Both the position numbers and the translations under genes were made by a program. Positions 11,898 to 22,442 of a stretch of 64,000 bases of DNA are shown here, piece after piece. How positions within the stretch are numbered: position 1 is the first letter of the stretch; each line of letters begins with the position of its first letter. The notes beneath the pieces were generated by a model. That model worked only from the letters and a program-made list of their open reading frames with translations, was not told where the DNA came from and made no database searches. Source of the stretch: Hyphodiscus hymeniophilus (lineage: Eukaryota > Ascomycota > Leotiomycetes > Helotiales > Hyphodiscaceae); assembly GCA_016508695.1 (NCBI GenBank), contig VNKQ01000008.1, positions 1,550,001 to 1,614,000 on the forward strand, given 5' to 3'.

Positions 11898-13119
11898 ATG
11901 AATAATGCCATCAAGTCAGAAGACCGAGGAAAGCCAGGAGAGCCTTCGAGCTTCTTGAGCACTCCGATTATCGATCTTGGAGGCGAATCACCTGGAACGA
12001 ACAATCCGGCCACCGCCGAGCCAAAAGAGGCAAAAAGTACAAGCAGAGGGGTGTATGGCAAGCGCTGGTCCGAGGAAGAGAAAGCAATGCTCAACCAGCT
12101 CGCTACTCCAGATGGCTTCGAATTCTCCAAGGCTGAATGGGATCATATAGCTCAGCAGATGAAGAACCAGGGTTTTGAGCGGTCCGGACGTGGATGCTCA
12201 GAGATGTTTAATAAATGCAATGTGTCGAAGAAAGAGGACGAAGACGTTTTAGAGTTCGAGGGTGATTTCCCTATGCTCAAGCGGAGAACCCTACCTGACT
12301 CAGAGTACCTCCCGCACCAAACGAATAAGAGGGGCAAGTCACTTCGTAATCAAATGGCCCTCGAAGTTCTGGTGGACGAAGTAAGGATCTTGAATCAGGA
12401 ATACGATATATTGCTGACCTGCTGGTAGACTTTGCTTAGCCATAATAATATGCACGATCGGCCTCGGAACCCAACCAGTGAGGATCAAGCAACTGGACAC
12501 ACAGATCGATCTTCAAATGCATCAGAAGTTGAAGGTGCTTCTCCATCAAATTCAGCATCCTCTCGGCCAAAACGGGCTTTGCAGGATGTTAATGATGAGG
12601 AGCTTGCGAGACCATGGGCGAAGAAGGCTAAACGATCAAAGTCTCTTCCAAGCCAAAGCTTTGAGATTCGAAATGACAAAGAGGTAATGCTTTTGGAACA
12701 ATGGCTAGTATTTTAACTGAAATGATATCAGATGGCTGCCAATGACCACAGAAGCGGTGGTGATGATGATGATTTGGTGAGTTAACTACTTCCTCTGGTT
12801 TACATACATCTGGTCGCTAAAACGAAGCCTAACATTTCGGAATTTGTAAACCTCCAAGCAAATGACTAATGTGTACCTTCTGCAGGTGAACTACAACACA
12901 CAACTGGCACTGGCCAAAGACCAGGTTGCAGATTTTCGCACCAAGCAGACCGAACTCACGCAAGGTATCTCATGTCTACAGGTCACTCTCGCGAGTTTGC
13001 AGAAGGAGATTACTGCGAAGCAGGTTGCTTTGGAGAGTGTGAACAGAAGGCTTGCCAACAAAGAGAAACTCGAAAAGGCGCTGTCTGCCTTGGTGACCGT
13101 TCTTACAGATGGTGCCTGA
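11898..13119 (+). CDS. SANT/Myb-like, coiled-coil nuclear protein (second of two relatives)
   Basis: Exons 11898-12380, 12429-12683, 12732-12776 and 12886-13119 give 338 aa; all three introns are phase 0. A Myb/SANT-like segment occupies about residues 52-115: GKRWSEEEKAMLNQL, then AEWDHIAQQMKNQGFERS and GCSEMFNKC. A basic region with likely nuclear signals (PKRALQDV, WAKKAKRSKS) and a short acidic mini-exon (DDDDL) follow. The last exon is a coiled coil of about 77 residues. It shares the G-K-x-W-S-x-E-E-x-x-M-L pattern, the I/V-A-x(6)-G-x-x-R turn and the C-terminal coiled coil with the preceding gene, which suggests an old tandem duplication. Molecular function unknown; a sequence-specific or chromatin-associated nuclear protein is the likeliest reading. 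Confidence 0.7.
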
Positions 13120-13591
13120 TCTCGAATCTTCGAACTTGGCTGAACGACAAAGTATCGAAGCGTTGACCGCTGGAATGCTGGGATGATGGACTGAGTGATT
13201 ATGAACTGCAAAGCAATACAATTGGACAAGCAAATTGGACTTTTAGAGTCTTTTGGCGGAAGATAAAACTGATGATTCCTGGAGTCTGGATAAATGAATG
13301 GCGTTGTGCGAGATGGGCGGTTTCTGGCATCTATTGCTATCGAAGCCAGAGGAAAACTACATGAACCCAGTACTCCATAGGCGTGGTACTTAAATGAATG
13401 AATGAATGAATGACAAGCAATTCGGCATGTGCGATCAGTGTCCATGACCATCAATAGCATGCCTCTCAGCGTCATATGAAGACCAAAGTAACCTTGCAGC
13501 CAGCCAGGCTGGACTTCCTCTCACAAATTACAGGCGACAAGGCTTGCTTGAACTTGATTCATTCATCTTCACTTGGGTATCGAAAAAACAA
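13120..13591. other. Intergenic between convergent genes
   Basis: The 3' flanks of the SANT-like gene (+) and the Fyv7-like gene (-) meet here. The only structure seen is a short AATG microsatellite at 13393-13412. Confidence 0.45.
13393..13412. repeat. (AATG)5 microsatellite
   Basis: Five uninterrupted AATG units in intergenic DNA between convergent genes. Confidence 0.9.
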
Positions 13592-14239
13592 TCACTCTCC
13601 AACCATCCTCCTGACCTTCTCCAAAAGGACCTGACTCTCCTTCCCTAGCTTCCGCTGCCCATTCCGTCCACCACTCCTCGCCTTAGCCATCGCCCTCCGA
13701 AAGCGTTCTCTCTCCTCAATCTTCTGCTTCTTCTCTTTATCCCTCCTCTCAAACTCTATCCTCCTAGCCTCAGCCTCCGACTTCTTCTGCTGCGCGAACG
13801 CTTCCTCCTTCTCGAAATAGCCCGGTCTCCTGTTCTTCCGTTCCCTTGGAAGATGTGGCTGGAATGACCCAGGAGGTGGAGTGGGTTCGCGGGGTACGTC
13901 GAGCATTGCCTGCCTTTCTGGATGGAGTTCTTGCGAGGGCTCTGCTGGGGGAGGGGAGGGCGACGTTATGTAGGAAGGTACTGGAGCGGTGGGTTCACGG
14001 GCTTTGAGCTTCGCGTAGGACTTCTTAACTTTTGCTTTGTGGATCAAGTCCTTCTTAATTTTGATAACTGAAAGAGGTCAGCTTATAGCATTTTCCCTTC
14101 TGTCCATCTTTGGACAGTTCATACCCTTTCTCTTCCATGTTCCGTCTGGCAGGTTATCAGGCCCAACGTTAAAGCCGCTGCGCTGTTTCTTTGGTCTCGG
14201 TGTTTGTACATCATCCTCGAGAGGTCTTTTAGGAGCCAT
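13592..14239 (-). CDS. FYV7: rRNA-processing protein Fyv7-like
   Basis: Two exons on the reverse strand (14125-14239 and 13592-14067) give 196 aa. The N-terminus is MAPKRPLEDD, followed by a conserved GPDNLPDGTWKRK segment. The splice restores VIKIKKDLIHKAKVKKSYAKLK, which is the signature I associate with the Fyv7/TAP26 family. The rest is low in hydrophobics: a proline-rich linker, then a long Arg/Lys/Glu helix (FEKEEAFAQQKKSEAEARRIEFERRDKEKK in outline) typical of nucleolar pre-ribosome factors. In yeast Fyv7 works in the SSU processome during 18S rRNA maturation. The gene is divergent from the Atos-domain gene, with about 550 bp between start codons. Confidence 0.85.
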
Positions 14240-14787
14240 TTCTCAGGATTTGGGCGTTTTCCAATTGTATTGTCCTTCCCGTGGGGTTTCGTTGCGGTTC
14301 TGCATCTAAAATTTCAAATCTCTCCATGAAGTTTGCGATCAGGCGGGCTAAGCAAGGGTCTTTCGGGCACTTGCGATAGAGCGATACGCGGATGGCGATA
14401 CCGGCAGGAATGACGACTTGGACGACTTCCGTGAGTCCGTCTTGAAGGAGAATTCATTCATTATTGTTATTTCTATCAAACTCTTTCTTTCGTTTCAACT
14501 TTACCTCCCTTGAATTCTCCCATTTGGTTTCAGCTCTAGAAAGTTATCTGCCTTATTATACTGCTGCCAGCACTTTCGGTCAAATTTATGACAATTGTGC
14601 ATCCTACTGCACTGGTTAGCACAAAGACTGACAAACGCCCACGGTTCACTACCAAGCCACCCCTCATTCGAAAGAAAGACAACGAACCTTCCGGGATTCT
14701 CCCTTCACCACCTCAGAACCTCAAGTCCTCCTCGAATACCTACTATGACTTCATGACAACGAAGAGGAGCAGCAATAAAGCTCCAAA
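14240..14787. other. Shared promoter region of divergent Fyv7-like and Atos-domain genes
   Basis: This is the interval between two divergent start codons. An open + strand frame from 14588 runs to 14953 without a stop but in a different frame from the Atos gene. It could be leader, or an upstream exon if a splice existed. I could not find a convincing donor, so it is left as leader. Confidence 0.45.
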
Positions 14788-17241
14788 ATGCCTATTTTTT
14801 CAGATGACCTTGGCAACGGCCAAGGTGCTCGTACACCGCCGACAAAGCCCGGCATCTCTACGCTCTCGAACTCTCCGCTTGACGAGACCAAGATTACCAG
14901 GAAGGTATCAGAAGAGAGTATACGGACAGACCTCTGCGAGGGTCCTCTACTAGATGATCCAGAGGAGGATCACGATTGTCCTGCTGCGGATTCAACCACT
15001 GGCTTTGCGTTTCCGTCACTTGGGAGGTCAGATCGGGTAGAGCTTATTCAACGATTGAAGAGAGGGCAGAATCCAGCGTGGTTTCCAAATCGGAATGTGA
15101 GCACTAAGTCTTCTGCACTCAATAGTCAAGCACCTAATGAATTGTTACAGTTGGGGTCTGCACTACAAGAATATGACTACACGACACCGACTAAACCTTC
15201 TCTCGCCCACTCGAATTCGTCCTTGCTCCTGCCATCTGCGGATATATCAGAAACTAGCCGAACTCATACCCTCGACGTTCAGCATACACAGGCAGGGCTA
15301 GAGATAGAGAGACCACGGTCAGCTCTACATAGCGGAGATTTCACGGAAAGGGAAAGCCAAGGCGATTCCGGTTCTCAACTCTATGCCGGGCGACCACCGT
15401 CACCATGGCTTTCTACATCCCCGCCCAGAAACTTTTCCCCATTTCAGTTGGATACAAGATTCCCTCCAGCGGACAGCCTAGACCGTACTCATTCACAGGC
15501 ACCTTCATTGTCATCATCTTACTCGTCAAGCTTCGTCCTGAAGCCGCCAACAAGCCCGTTAGTACAATCAGAGAGCAACGAGGATATTGACTTTTCGATA
15601 AATGTAAATGCTATCGATATCACTCCACAGTTCCAGCGAAACCCACGACGACATACATTGCAAGCTTCAGGCTCAATCCCTTCGACCCCGTCAGTCCCAA
15701 CAGCAGCGAGTTTTAACAGGCCCTTGCCGCATTTGCGACGAGATGCCACTTACCCTTATCAAGCACATCAACCACGAAGATCCCTCGCATCGAACCCTCC
15801 GACGTCTCAAGTTGGATCCTCTCCGCAAACCCCCGCTTTTTCCAGAAGACCCTCTTACACTTCAGATAGCTCCCCTCTCCAGATGGTGGGATCTTACGAG
15901 GAAAGCATCCTTCGCGGGAGGATGTCAACCACACCGTCTAAGCCACTCAATTTTCTTGCTCAGATTGGGGTTCTAGGTCTCGGGAAGTGTAAGCCGAATC
16001 TTCGCTGTCCGGCCCACGTGACTGTCCCTTTCCCAGCGGTATTCTATAGCTACGAGACGACGAGTCATGGTCGAGCGGGGCAAGCTGAAGAGGGCCCTAG
16101 CCCATATGTTGGTCAAATCGATCTCGAAAACAATCTCCCAAATCTGGATGAGGCGCGTGAAGGCAAACGGAAACGACACGTTACCAATCCAACACGCAGC
16201 CATACTGATGACCATGATGTCGATGTGACCAATACAAACCATCTATCTGAAAGGGAGATCCGCCGAGCTGAGAAGCAGAAGCGAAGATCTACCTCGCCCA
16301 GAGCACCTCCCGGTGGCAGTTATCGAATTCCTGAAAAGGGACAGCTACAGATCATCATCAAAAACCCAAATAAGACTGCTGTCAAATTGTTTCTCGTACC
16401 TTACGATCTAGCTGGTATGGAACCTGGAACGAAGACATTTATTAGACACCGAAGCTACTCGGCAGGCCCAATCATAGATACAGCATTATCTTCGGCGGCA
16501 CAAACACCTGCAGCAAACTCGTTGGATCGCCCCATACTTCGTTATCTTGTACATCTGCACATATGTTGTCCCTCACGCGGTCGATTTTATTTGTACAAAA
16601 GCATTAGAGTTGTTTTCGCAAATCGTGTTCCAGATGGGAAGGAAAAGCTCAGAAACGAAATTCAGCTGCCTGAACCAAGATTCAGCGTCTACAAACCTGG
16701 TCGAGATTCGAGTCTTGGCCTTGGTCTAATCAGCGGTGCAGGTGCAAGCCTTGCAGCCGAAAAGGCTTCTAGAAGGCGAAGCGCTGGCTTCGCACTTGGA
16801 GCTTCACAAAGGAATATCGATGCCATGGATGGCATTTCGCAGGCGCTGGAGAAAGGATTTAGCGGTGCATCGTCAATCCTGCAAGGTGGAGAGGCCAGCA
16901 CAACGCCTATTCAGCCCATTCCGTTCAGTATTTACCGTCGAGCAAAGCGATCCGGGGACGACGAAGCTCAAAGACCCCCTAATATCCAATCGCCAACTTC
17001 AAGCAAGAGCAGCCGACCACCTACCTCACAAGGTTCTGGGACATCCATGTCCTGGACCAGTGATACTGCGAGTTTTGGTGCTTACGATAAGCTCAACAAA
17101 GGTGACATCGGATACGGAGGCAATGTTTTCGGTGGCTCTCCAGACAGGAAGCACGGAGTACCGGAGGGCCTTCTAGCACAAAAGTTGCGGAATCTCGGAG
17201 TAGATGTTCCAAGTCAGCAGGATCATTTAGACGGGATGTAA
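14788..17241 (+). CDS. Atos-like conserved domain protein (DUF4210 / Chromosome_seg)
   Basis: A single exon of 817 aa. The first ~390 residues are low-complexity, rich in Ser, Pro and Thr. Near residues 370-425 comes the first conserved block: SYEESILRGRMSTTPSKP, then NFLAQIGVLGLGKCKP and VPFPAVFYSYE. The second block, about 510-640, includes GSYRIPEKGQLQIIIKNPN, KLFLVPYDLAGMEPGTKTF and, after a spacer, RYLVHLHICCPSRGRFYLYKS. These correspond to the DUF4210 and Chromosome_seg domains of animal Atos (FAM214) proteins and of a fission-yeast protein annotated for meiotic chromosome segregation. Biochemical function is unsettled; a nuclear transcription-related role is proposed for animal members. 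The ATG at 14788 is the first in the long frame and has a CAAAATG context. An upstream exon cannot be excluded. Confidence 0.85.
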   Translation: MPIFSDDLGNGQGARTPPTKPGISTLSNSPLDETKITRKVSEESIRTDLCEGPLLDDPEEDHDCPAADSTTGFAFPSLGRSDRVELIQRLKRGQNPAWFPNRNVSTKSSALNSQAPNELLQLGSALQEYDYTTPTKPSLAHSNSSLLLPSADISETSRTHTLDVQHTQAGLEIERPRSALHSGDFTERESQGDSGSQLYAGRPPSPWLSTSPPRNFSPFQLDTRFPPADSLDRTHSQAPSLSSSYSSSFVLKPPTSPLVQSESNEDIDFSINVNAIDITPQFQRNPRRHTLQASGSIPSTPSVPTAASFNRPLPHLRRDATYPYQAHQPRRSLASNPPTSQVGSSPQTPAFSRRPSYTSDSSPLQMVGSYEESILRGRMSTTPSKPLNFLAQIGVLGLGKCKPNLRCPAHVTVPFPAVFYSYETTSHGRAGQAEEGPSPYVGQIDLENNLPNLDEAREGKRKRHVTNPTRSHTDDHDVDVTNTNHLSEREIRRAEKQKRRSTSPRAPPGGSYRIPEKGQLQIIIKNPNKTAVKLFLVPYDLAGMEPGTKTFIRHRSYSAGPIIDTALSSAAQTPAANSLDRPILRYLVHLHICCPSRGRFYLYKSIRVVFANRVPDGKEKLRNEIQLPEPRFSVYKPGRDSSLGLGLISGAGASLAAEKASRRRSAGFALGASQRNIDAMDGISQALEKGFSGASSILQGGEASTTPIQPIPFSIYRRAKRSGDDEAQRPPNIQSPTSSKSSRPPTSQGSGTSMSWTSDTASFGAYDKLNKGDIGYGGNVFGGSPDRKHGVPEGLLAQKLRNLGVDVPSQQDHLDGM

Positions 17242-17680
17242 TTATTCGGCGTATATTTGATTATGGGAATACCCTGATTGCAAGCAAGGAGCTTTGGACA
17301 TTCGGAGTAGGATTGATAGATATGTTTCGTCAGACTGGCCTATGTGAATATACTTGGCGTTGTATTTTTCATCGTTTGGTTGCAGAATTAAAGCTAAGTA
17401 CAATACAATCAATTGATCCATCTACAACCATTCCTTCCCCGACATGCTTTTGGAGGCTTTAACAAGCTCTGTTAAATCTGCTAAGGTCGAGTCTCCTTTC
17501 CTCCCTGAGTCAAGAAGCGTTTAGACATGTTTGAGTGCGATCAGGTCTTCAGTCTCGTCATGAGATACTCTCTTCCCTTTTACTCCCTATTATAATATTT
17601 TCCTACATACGAACCCCTAATTGAGTTGATACGAAAATTCGCGAGAACAGCAGGCCTGATTCCTTGCGCCAAGACCGGCG
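17242..17680. other. Intergenic, nothing recognised
   Basis: Short interval between two + strand genes. It presumably holds the 3' UTR of the Atos-domain gene and the promoter of the cutinase. No repeat or RNA gene seen. Confidence 0.4.
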
Positions 17681-18605
17681 ATGTTGCTGGCAACGCTCCT
17701 CTTCTTCCTTTGCATATGTCTAGAAACGGCATTTGGGAAAGGGTTTTCCTGCTCGGCCGGAGATCCAAAGTGTCTGGGTACTTTCTTCAACTCTTCCTCG
17801 ATTCTTGATATGTTTCTGGACGATCATGATACGGTTGTCTTTCAGAATGATGTCTTGAAGAACGCAAGCGAGTGTGCGGCTATGACGGTGCTGTTTGCGA
17901 GGGGCACCCCCTCTCTGCGGAACCTGGTATGCATAAAGTGCTTCTTTGAATGATGATAACGTCGGTCTAGGTGAGAAGCCGAAAGTTTGACTGATGCTAA
18001 GGAGAGATATTCAGGCAATGTGGGGATCTTGACCGGGCCACCATTCTTCGCTGCTATTGTTGCATATATAAATGGTACCGGGAAATTGGCTATCCAAGGT
18101 GTCGATTACCCAGCCAGTCCTTCTGACTTCCTTGCTGGTGGTTCACCACTTGGTGCAACGATGATGTAGGCTTCCCTTCCCCTTCGCTCTCTTCTGCCCT
18201 TGAATGTACTGACCCCTCCCTTCCAGGGCAGCACGCATAAACTCTACCTTCTCAGCCTGTCCATCCACCCTCCTAACTCTGAGCGGCTATTCTCAAGGTG
18301 CAGAGCTTGTTCATCTTGCAGCGTCCCAGCTTCCCGCAAACACGATGTCCAAAATTGCTTCTATTGTCCTGTTCGGGGACCCAAAGAATGGAGCTGCAGT
18401 CAGCGGCATTGATTCACAGAGGATATTGACGATATGTCACGGTGAAGACAACATCTGTCAAGGTGGTGATGCTGTCGGATTGGCGCATCTTAATTACAGT
18501 GGTGATGCAAGAACGGCGGCTACTTTTGTGCTTGGTGGGATTGCGAAGTTGGGAATTACGAGCCAGAGGAGGTTTCGGGGTGAGGAGAGTATTGGGAGAG
18601 CGTAG
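17681..18605 (+). CDS. Secreted cutinase-family serine esterase (CE5)
   Basis: Exons 17681-17926, 18002-18165 and 18227-18605 give 262 aa. The start MLLATLLFFLCICLETAFG is a typical signal peptide. The cutinase landmarks follow in order: FARGT, GNVGILTGPPFF, then the nucleophile elbow GYSQG with S159. The acid and base appear as CHGEDNICQGG (D211) and AHLNYSGDA (H224). This is the Ser-Asp-His triad of the cutinase/acetylxylan esterase family, which hydrolyses cutin esters or acetylated xylan outside the cell. Length is slightly above that of classical cutinases because of a C-terminal tail. Intron 1 is the least certain part: the join using the AAG acceptor at 18001 keeps frame, while the nearby CAG acceptor would not. 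Which polyester or xylan is the substrate cannot be told by eye. Confidence 0.88.
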
Positions 18606-18839
18606 GAATGGGAGACTGCATCGGGCGAGTTGTTAAAGGGTTGGGAGGGGGGTCGTGGATGTCGAAAATTCTCAAGCCTTCGTGTCGATGGATAAGACGA
18701 GTGACGATGAAGGAATAGTTTTGGATCAGATGTTGCAAGATAATAGTGGGGAGACGTCGGCTGTCCGCTAAAGTGCCTAAAAGCCCCCCTGCTATTCTAT
18801 GTCATTTCATATACAATATAATACATACTTTATACACTT

Positions 18840-21800
18840 TTAACTCCATCCTACAACAAAATCTCGCAACACATCTCTCTCTAACGAATCGTCAACCCGC
18901 TGCATCGTTCTAATCGCATTTATCGTTTTTGGACAAGATCCTTCCAATTCAGCAAGGATGTTTTGACCCGCTGTCGACTCAGCAGCCGCAGACTGGAGCT
19001 CCAGATACCCTTTAGCCAGATAAAGAAGAGTATGAGATTTCGGGCGGTAATGCTTAGGTAGCTTCCTGACATTGCGCAACTCGATTGGAAGCCGATTTCG
19101 CTCCGGTGCTTGCCATCGAATCCGAGCCCAGCCTGTCCAATTTGGCATAAGCCTCTCCTCGCAAATTTGAAAGGCGAGCTGGTAACGGTATCTGCGTGCT
19201 AGGATTTGGATATAAAAGTTCCAGTTTTTATTGTCAAGGAGGAAGCCTTCTTCAAGTAATGAGTTGACCAGGGTCGGGATCTCGTCCGTTTTGCTTTGCA
19301 TTGATAGACATATCATTTGCGTGGTAATGAGCTCGTTGAGGCTTAATTGATGATCAGTAAGTATCTTTTGATTGTCTACTGCATGATCAGAGACGAATCG
19401 ATGTGCTCGCGGATTTCGCCCGTGTGCTTTAGCTTGCGAAAAGGCGAGATCCCAGCACTCTTGAGTTCCGACGAAATCACGCGCTCGCTGTTTCGACATC
19501 ATCAGAGCCGACAATATTTGAATGGGAGGCGAGTCGCGCCGATTTTCCGGTAAGGTCTTTAGATACTCCTCATAAACTGCGCTGACTGATTCCAACTCAT
19601 CTCGTTGACCGAGAACGAACATCACAAAACTGTTGATCGCCGTTGGAAGCGCAATGTCTCGTGGCAGTTTCCCGAAGCCTTTTGATACGGATTTCGATAC
19701 TTCACTGGGATCCATGGCACTCAAGGTATCCTGGAATATCTGCAAAGCTCGCTGAGACTGTTGCTCTTCTGTGCCACTTGGGAGAATTTTCTGATCTTCG
19801 GCAGCGGCAGCTTTGAGGGTAAGCAGGCGAGTACTTGCAGATTGCTCAATGTCTCGCTTTTGCATCTCGCGCTGGACTTGGAAGACCTTGTTGTGCTCCT
19901 TGTTTGCCATGTACCCCCCCATAAGGACTGCGTAATGAACGTTCGTGGGCTTTATCCCTGCTTCCCTCATAACTTGCGTCATGATATCTCGTGCACGATC
20001 CGGCTGCTTGACCATACATAGAGCTTGCATCAAGGCTGAATAAGTAAACTGATCATAATCAATCTTGACTTCGACCATGCGTCGAAGAAGGCGATTGACA
20101 TTGTGAAGATCTCGGCGATTGGCATAAGCAACAAGCAGATAGTTCCACATCCGAGTCCGTGACCCCTTCAGCTTCAAATTGACACTGTCTTCGCACAACT
20201 TCTCTGCTTCGCTGAAAAATTCATCTTTCAGGTATGTGAGAACGAGAGAATCAACCATCGTCGTGCTCCTCTCGACTATCCTACTCTCCGAGAGCTTATA
20301 AACCTCAACAGCCCGTCCCCGATCCCCATTTGTAGCACATATTCCCATCAAGGTCCCGAATGTGTAACCATCGGGCTGCAGAGAAGTCATCTCGAGGAGG
20401 TGCTCAAAGCACTGGAATGCGCCATCAATATCACCGACCTTGCCATAAGCGTTAAGCAGGATATTCCAGCAGAGAATCGTAGGCTGTAAGTTGTGAAGCT
20501 TGTGAATATCTTCAAAGATCTGTTCGGCAATCGCCAGCTCGCCTCTTGTAGCATGAACATGAAGTAGGGGAGCGAACTCATCTCCAGATAATTCGAGCCT
20601 TCCATCGGCGTGAAAACGCTTCACATATTGATCAAACAAGGCGTGAACTGTGCCTGCGTCTCCTTGAAATGCGAATTCTCTCATGCATAGCTGATAGGTC
20701 CTCCGACTGGGCCTTTCATGCCAACGAAAGAAGTCATCTAGGATTTGTTGCATGCCCAAAACGCTGTGTTGGTCACAGAAGATGCTCAGTACTCCGTGTA
20801 GAATCCAGCGACTCAGTTTGACTTCCTTCACACGACGGGCTCTCCGGTAGAACCGTATAATGGAATTTGGATTGTTGGACCCCTGGAGTAGGCGCTGAAG
20901 ACAAGTTTCATATATATCATGACTGTCACGACCCCAACGCCGAAGGAACCCCAGAAGCCGGTCCTGCACAGGCTGTTCCGAGGGTAATTCAGTAAGCAAG
21001 AGGTGTTTGACGATCTCCGAAGCAAAGTCTAAAAGTTCTGGCAGATTGATATCAGAAGTTTTCGGGCTGGACAGTATTTTCCCTGCAACGTAATTGGCTA
21101 AGTCGTAGGTTTGTCCTACGCGCGAGGGCAGATGATACACCAGCTCAAAAATATCGGATGGAACTGCGAGCGACGGATTCTGGAAATTTCGAAATTCGCT
21201 CCAAATCTCGAAAGCGTGCGGCCACAAAGACTTTCCGAATGTGTAGGCAAGAAGCCGATCAGCCCCGACGGGATAACCAAACTTCTTAAGAGATTCTCTG
21301 TTTAAGGTGACTGCGGTGGCAATGTCGTTGAGCCTCAGATAGGCTCTAATTGTTGCTATAAACTCAGGCTGCTGTTGGCGCGCCTGACACAGTTCCTTGA
21401 ATAGCCCAGTCGTCCGTTCTGCATCGACCACTCGATTCGATGTGGCGAGAAATTGGATGAGATGAGACCGTAGCCCTTGCTGTCGCGAACTCTTCAACAG
21501 GGAGTATCTTCGCCATGCTTCCTCATAGTCAGAGCGCCTCTTCACCCCCAAGAACTTTTGTAAGTACTCTGCACTTCCTTCTTTGTTGTCATCGTCCTGG
21601 GCATCCTCGTTCACCTCAAGGGATGGGTCCTTGGCAGAGGATGTATATAGTCGATGACCAAGCTTCGCAAGCCCAGCAACAGATCGTCTACCATCCTGTT
21701 TATCAAATCCCCAGCCCGAGTACTGTCGTAAAAATCTGATGGTTCCGCCAGGGTAAAGGAAATCTAATAGCATTCCTGCTTGAACTATCGAGCTTCTATG

Positions 21801-21998
21801 CTCCGATTCACATCTTTGGTCTGGAGTATCTGGGCCCCGAATGAGGGCAGCCCACAACGGCGAGAGCTCGAGTTCGATGGCACCGTGAGTCCAAAATCCG
21901 GAGTGTAATTCTCGACGGCTCTTGAGCGCCTTTGTTGATCCTGGGAACAGGCGTCGTAGGCTGCCCGATTCTAGACATCCTGCCGTACGCTCCAGCAT
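18840..21998 (-). CDS. Mitochondrial pentatricopeptide-repeat (PPR) protein
   Basis: A single exon of 1,052 aa from the ATG at 21998; the frame stays open a few codons further upstream but has no earlier ATG. The N-terminus is Arg/Ser/Leu-rich without acidic residues at first (MLERTAGCLESGSLRRLFPG), as in mitochondrial presequences. From about residue 350 helical-hairpin repeats appear, for example ILCWNILLNAYGKVGDIDGA, QPDGYTFGTLMGICATNGDR, MWNYLLVAYANRRDLHNVNR and KPTNVHYAVLMGGYMANKEH, each with the PPR x-YN-x-LI-x-A spacing. Such fungal proteins, including Neurospora CYA-5, bind organellar transcripts and support their stability or translation. I cannot assign the target RNA. It is divergent from SRP68. 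Confidence 0.85.
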   Translation of the reverse strand: MLERTAGCLESGSLRRLFPGSTKALKSRRELHSGFWTHGAIELELSPLWAALIRGPDTPDQRCESEHRSSIVQAGMLLDFLYPGGTIRFLRQYSGWGFDKQDGRRSVAGLAKLGHRLYTSSAKDPSLEVNEDAQDDDNKEGSAEYLQKFLGVKRRSDYEEAWRRYSLLKSSRQQGLRSHLIQFLATSNRVVDAERTTGLFKELCQARQQQPEFIATIRAYLRLNDIATAVTLNRESLKKFGYPVGADRLLAYTFGKSLWPHAFEIWSEFRNFQNPSLAVPSDIFELVYHLPSRVGQTYDLANYVAGKILSSPKTSDINLPELLDFASEIVKHLLLTELPSEQPVQDRLLGFLRRWGRDSHDIYETCLQRLLQGSNNPNSIIRFYRRARRVKEVKLSRWILHGVLSIFCDQHSVLGMQQILDDFFRWHERPSRRTYQLCMREFAFQGDAGTVHALFDQYVKRFHADGRLELSGDEFAPLLHVHATRGELAIAEQIFEDIHKLHNLQPTILCWNILLNAYGKVGDIDGAFQCFEHLLEMTSLQPDGYTFGTLMGICATNGDRGRAVEVYKLSESRIVERSTTMVDSLVLTYLKDEFFSEAEKLCEDSVNLKLKGSRTRMWNYLLVAYANRRDLHNVNRLLRRMVEVKIDYDQFTYSALMQALCMVKQPDRARDIMTQVMREAGIKPTNVHYAVLMGGYMANKEHNKVFQVQREMQKRDIEQSASTRLLTLKAAAAEDQKILPSGTEEQQSQRALQIFQDTLSAMDPSEVSKSVSKGFGKLPRDIALPTAINSFVMFVLGQRDELESVSAVYEEYLKTLPENRRDSPPIQILSALMMSKQRARDFVGTQECWDLAFSQAKAHGRNPRAHRFVSDHAVDNQKILTDHQLSLNELITTQMICLSMQSKTDEIPTLVNSLLEEGFLLDNKNWNFYIQILARRYRYQLAFQICEERLMPNWTGWARIRWQAPERNRLPIELRNVRKLPKHYRPKSHTLLYLAKGYLELQSAAAESTAGQNILAELEGSCPKTINAIRTMQRVDDSLERDVLRDFVVGWS

Positions 21999-22442
21999 GC
22001 CCCTATCCGCATATATTGAGTTCAACTGAGCTTCCGTAAGCTAAATCGATTCTCAACGATCACCGCGTGGTATTCAAAGAAGAAATGGAATCTAGAGGTT
22101 CGATCGATCAGCTCCTATTTAACTCAGTTTTTGCAATGGTAAGGATCTTACAGTACAGCATGCTTAAGTGAGAGGAAGATGAACCAATGAGAACTCCGGC
22201 CGCAGCAAATTCGACTGTACAACAGGCCTGCCGTCAGAAACACAGTAGATGAGAATTGGCGTGGGCAGAACAAAGATTTGAAGCACTGAAATCATGCGCT
22301 CGTACATACTAGCTCAATGTCGGAAGAACTTCTCATTTCTCCGACCCACGTGATCTGCGTCGCTAATTCACATCCTCCCAACCCCACCACGATATTTCTC
22401 TAGGTGGAGTTTCGAAAAGGCAGCTTTAGAGCAAATCAAGCC
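21999..22442. promoter_or_regulatory. Bidirectional promoter interval, PPR gene / SRP68
   Basis: About 440 bp separate the start codons of the PPR gene (-) and SRP68 (+), so both promoters must lie here. A CACGTG-type E-box occurs near 22347 (CCCACGTGATC). No further element is assigned. Confidence 0.5.

Noticed and set aside
14588..14953. Upstream open frame as a possible first exon of the Atos-domain gene
   Set aside because: It is in another frame from the main coding region and I could not identify a donor and acceptor pair that joins them convincingly.
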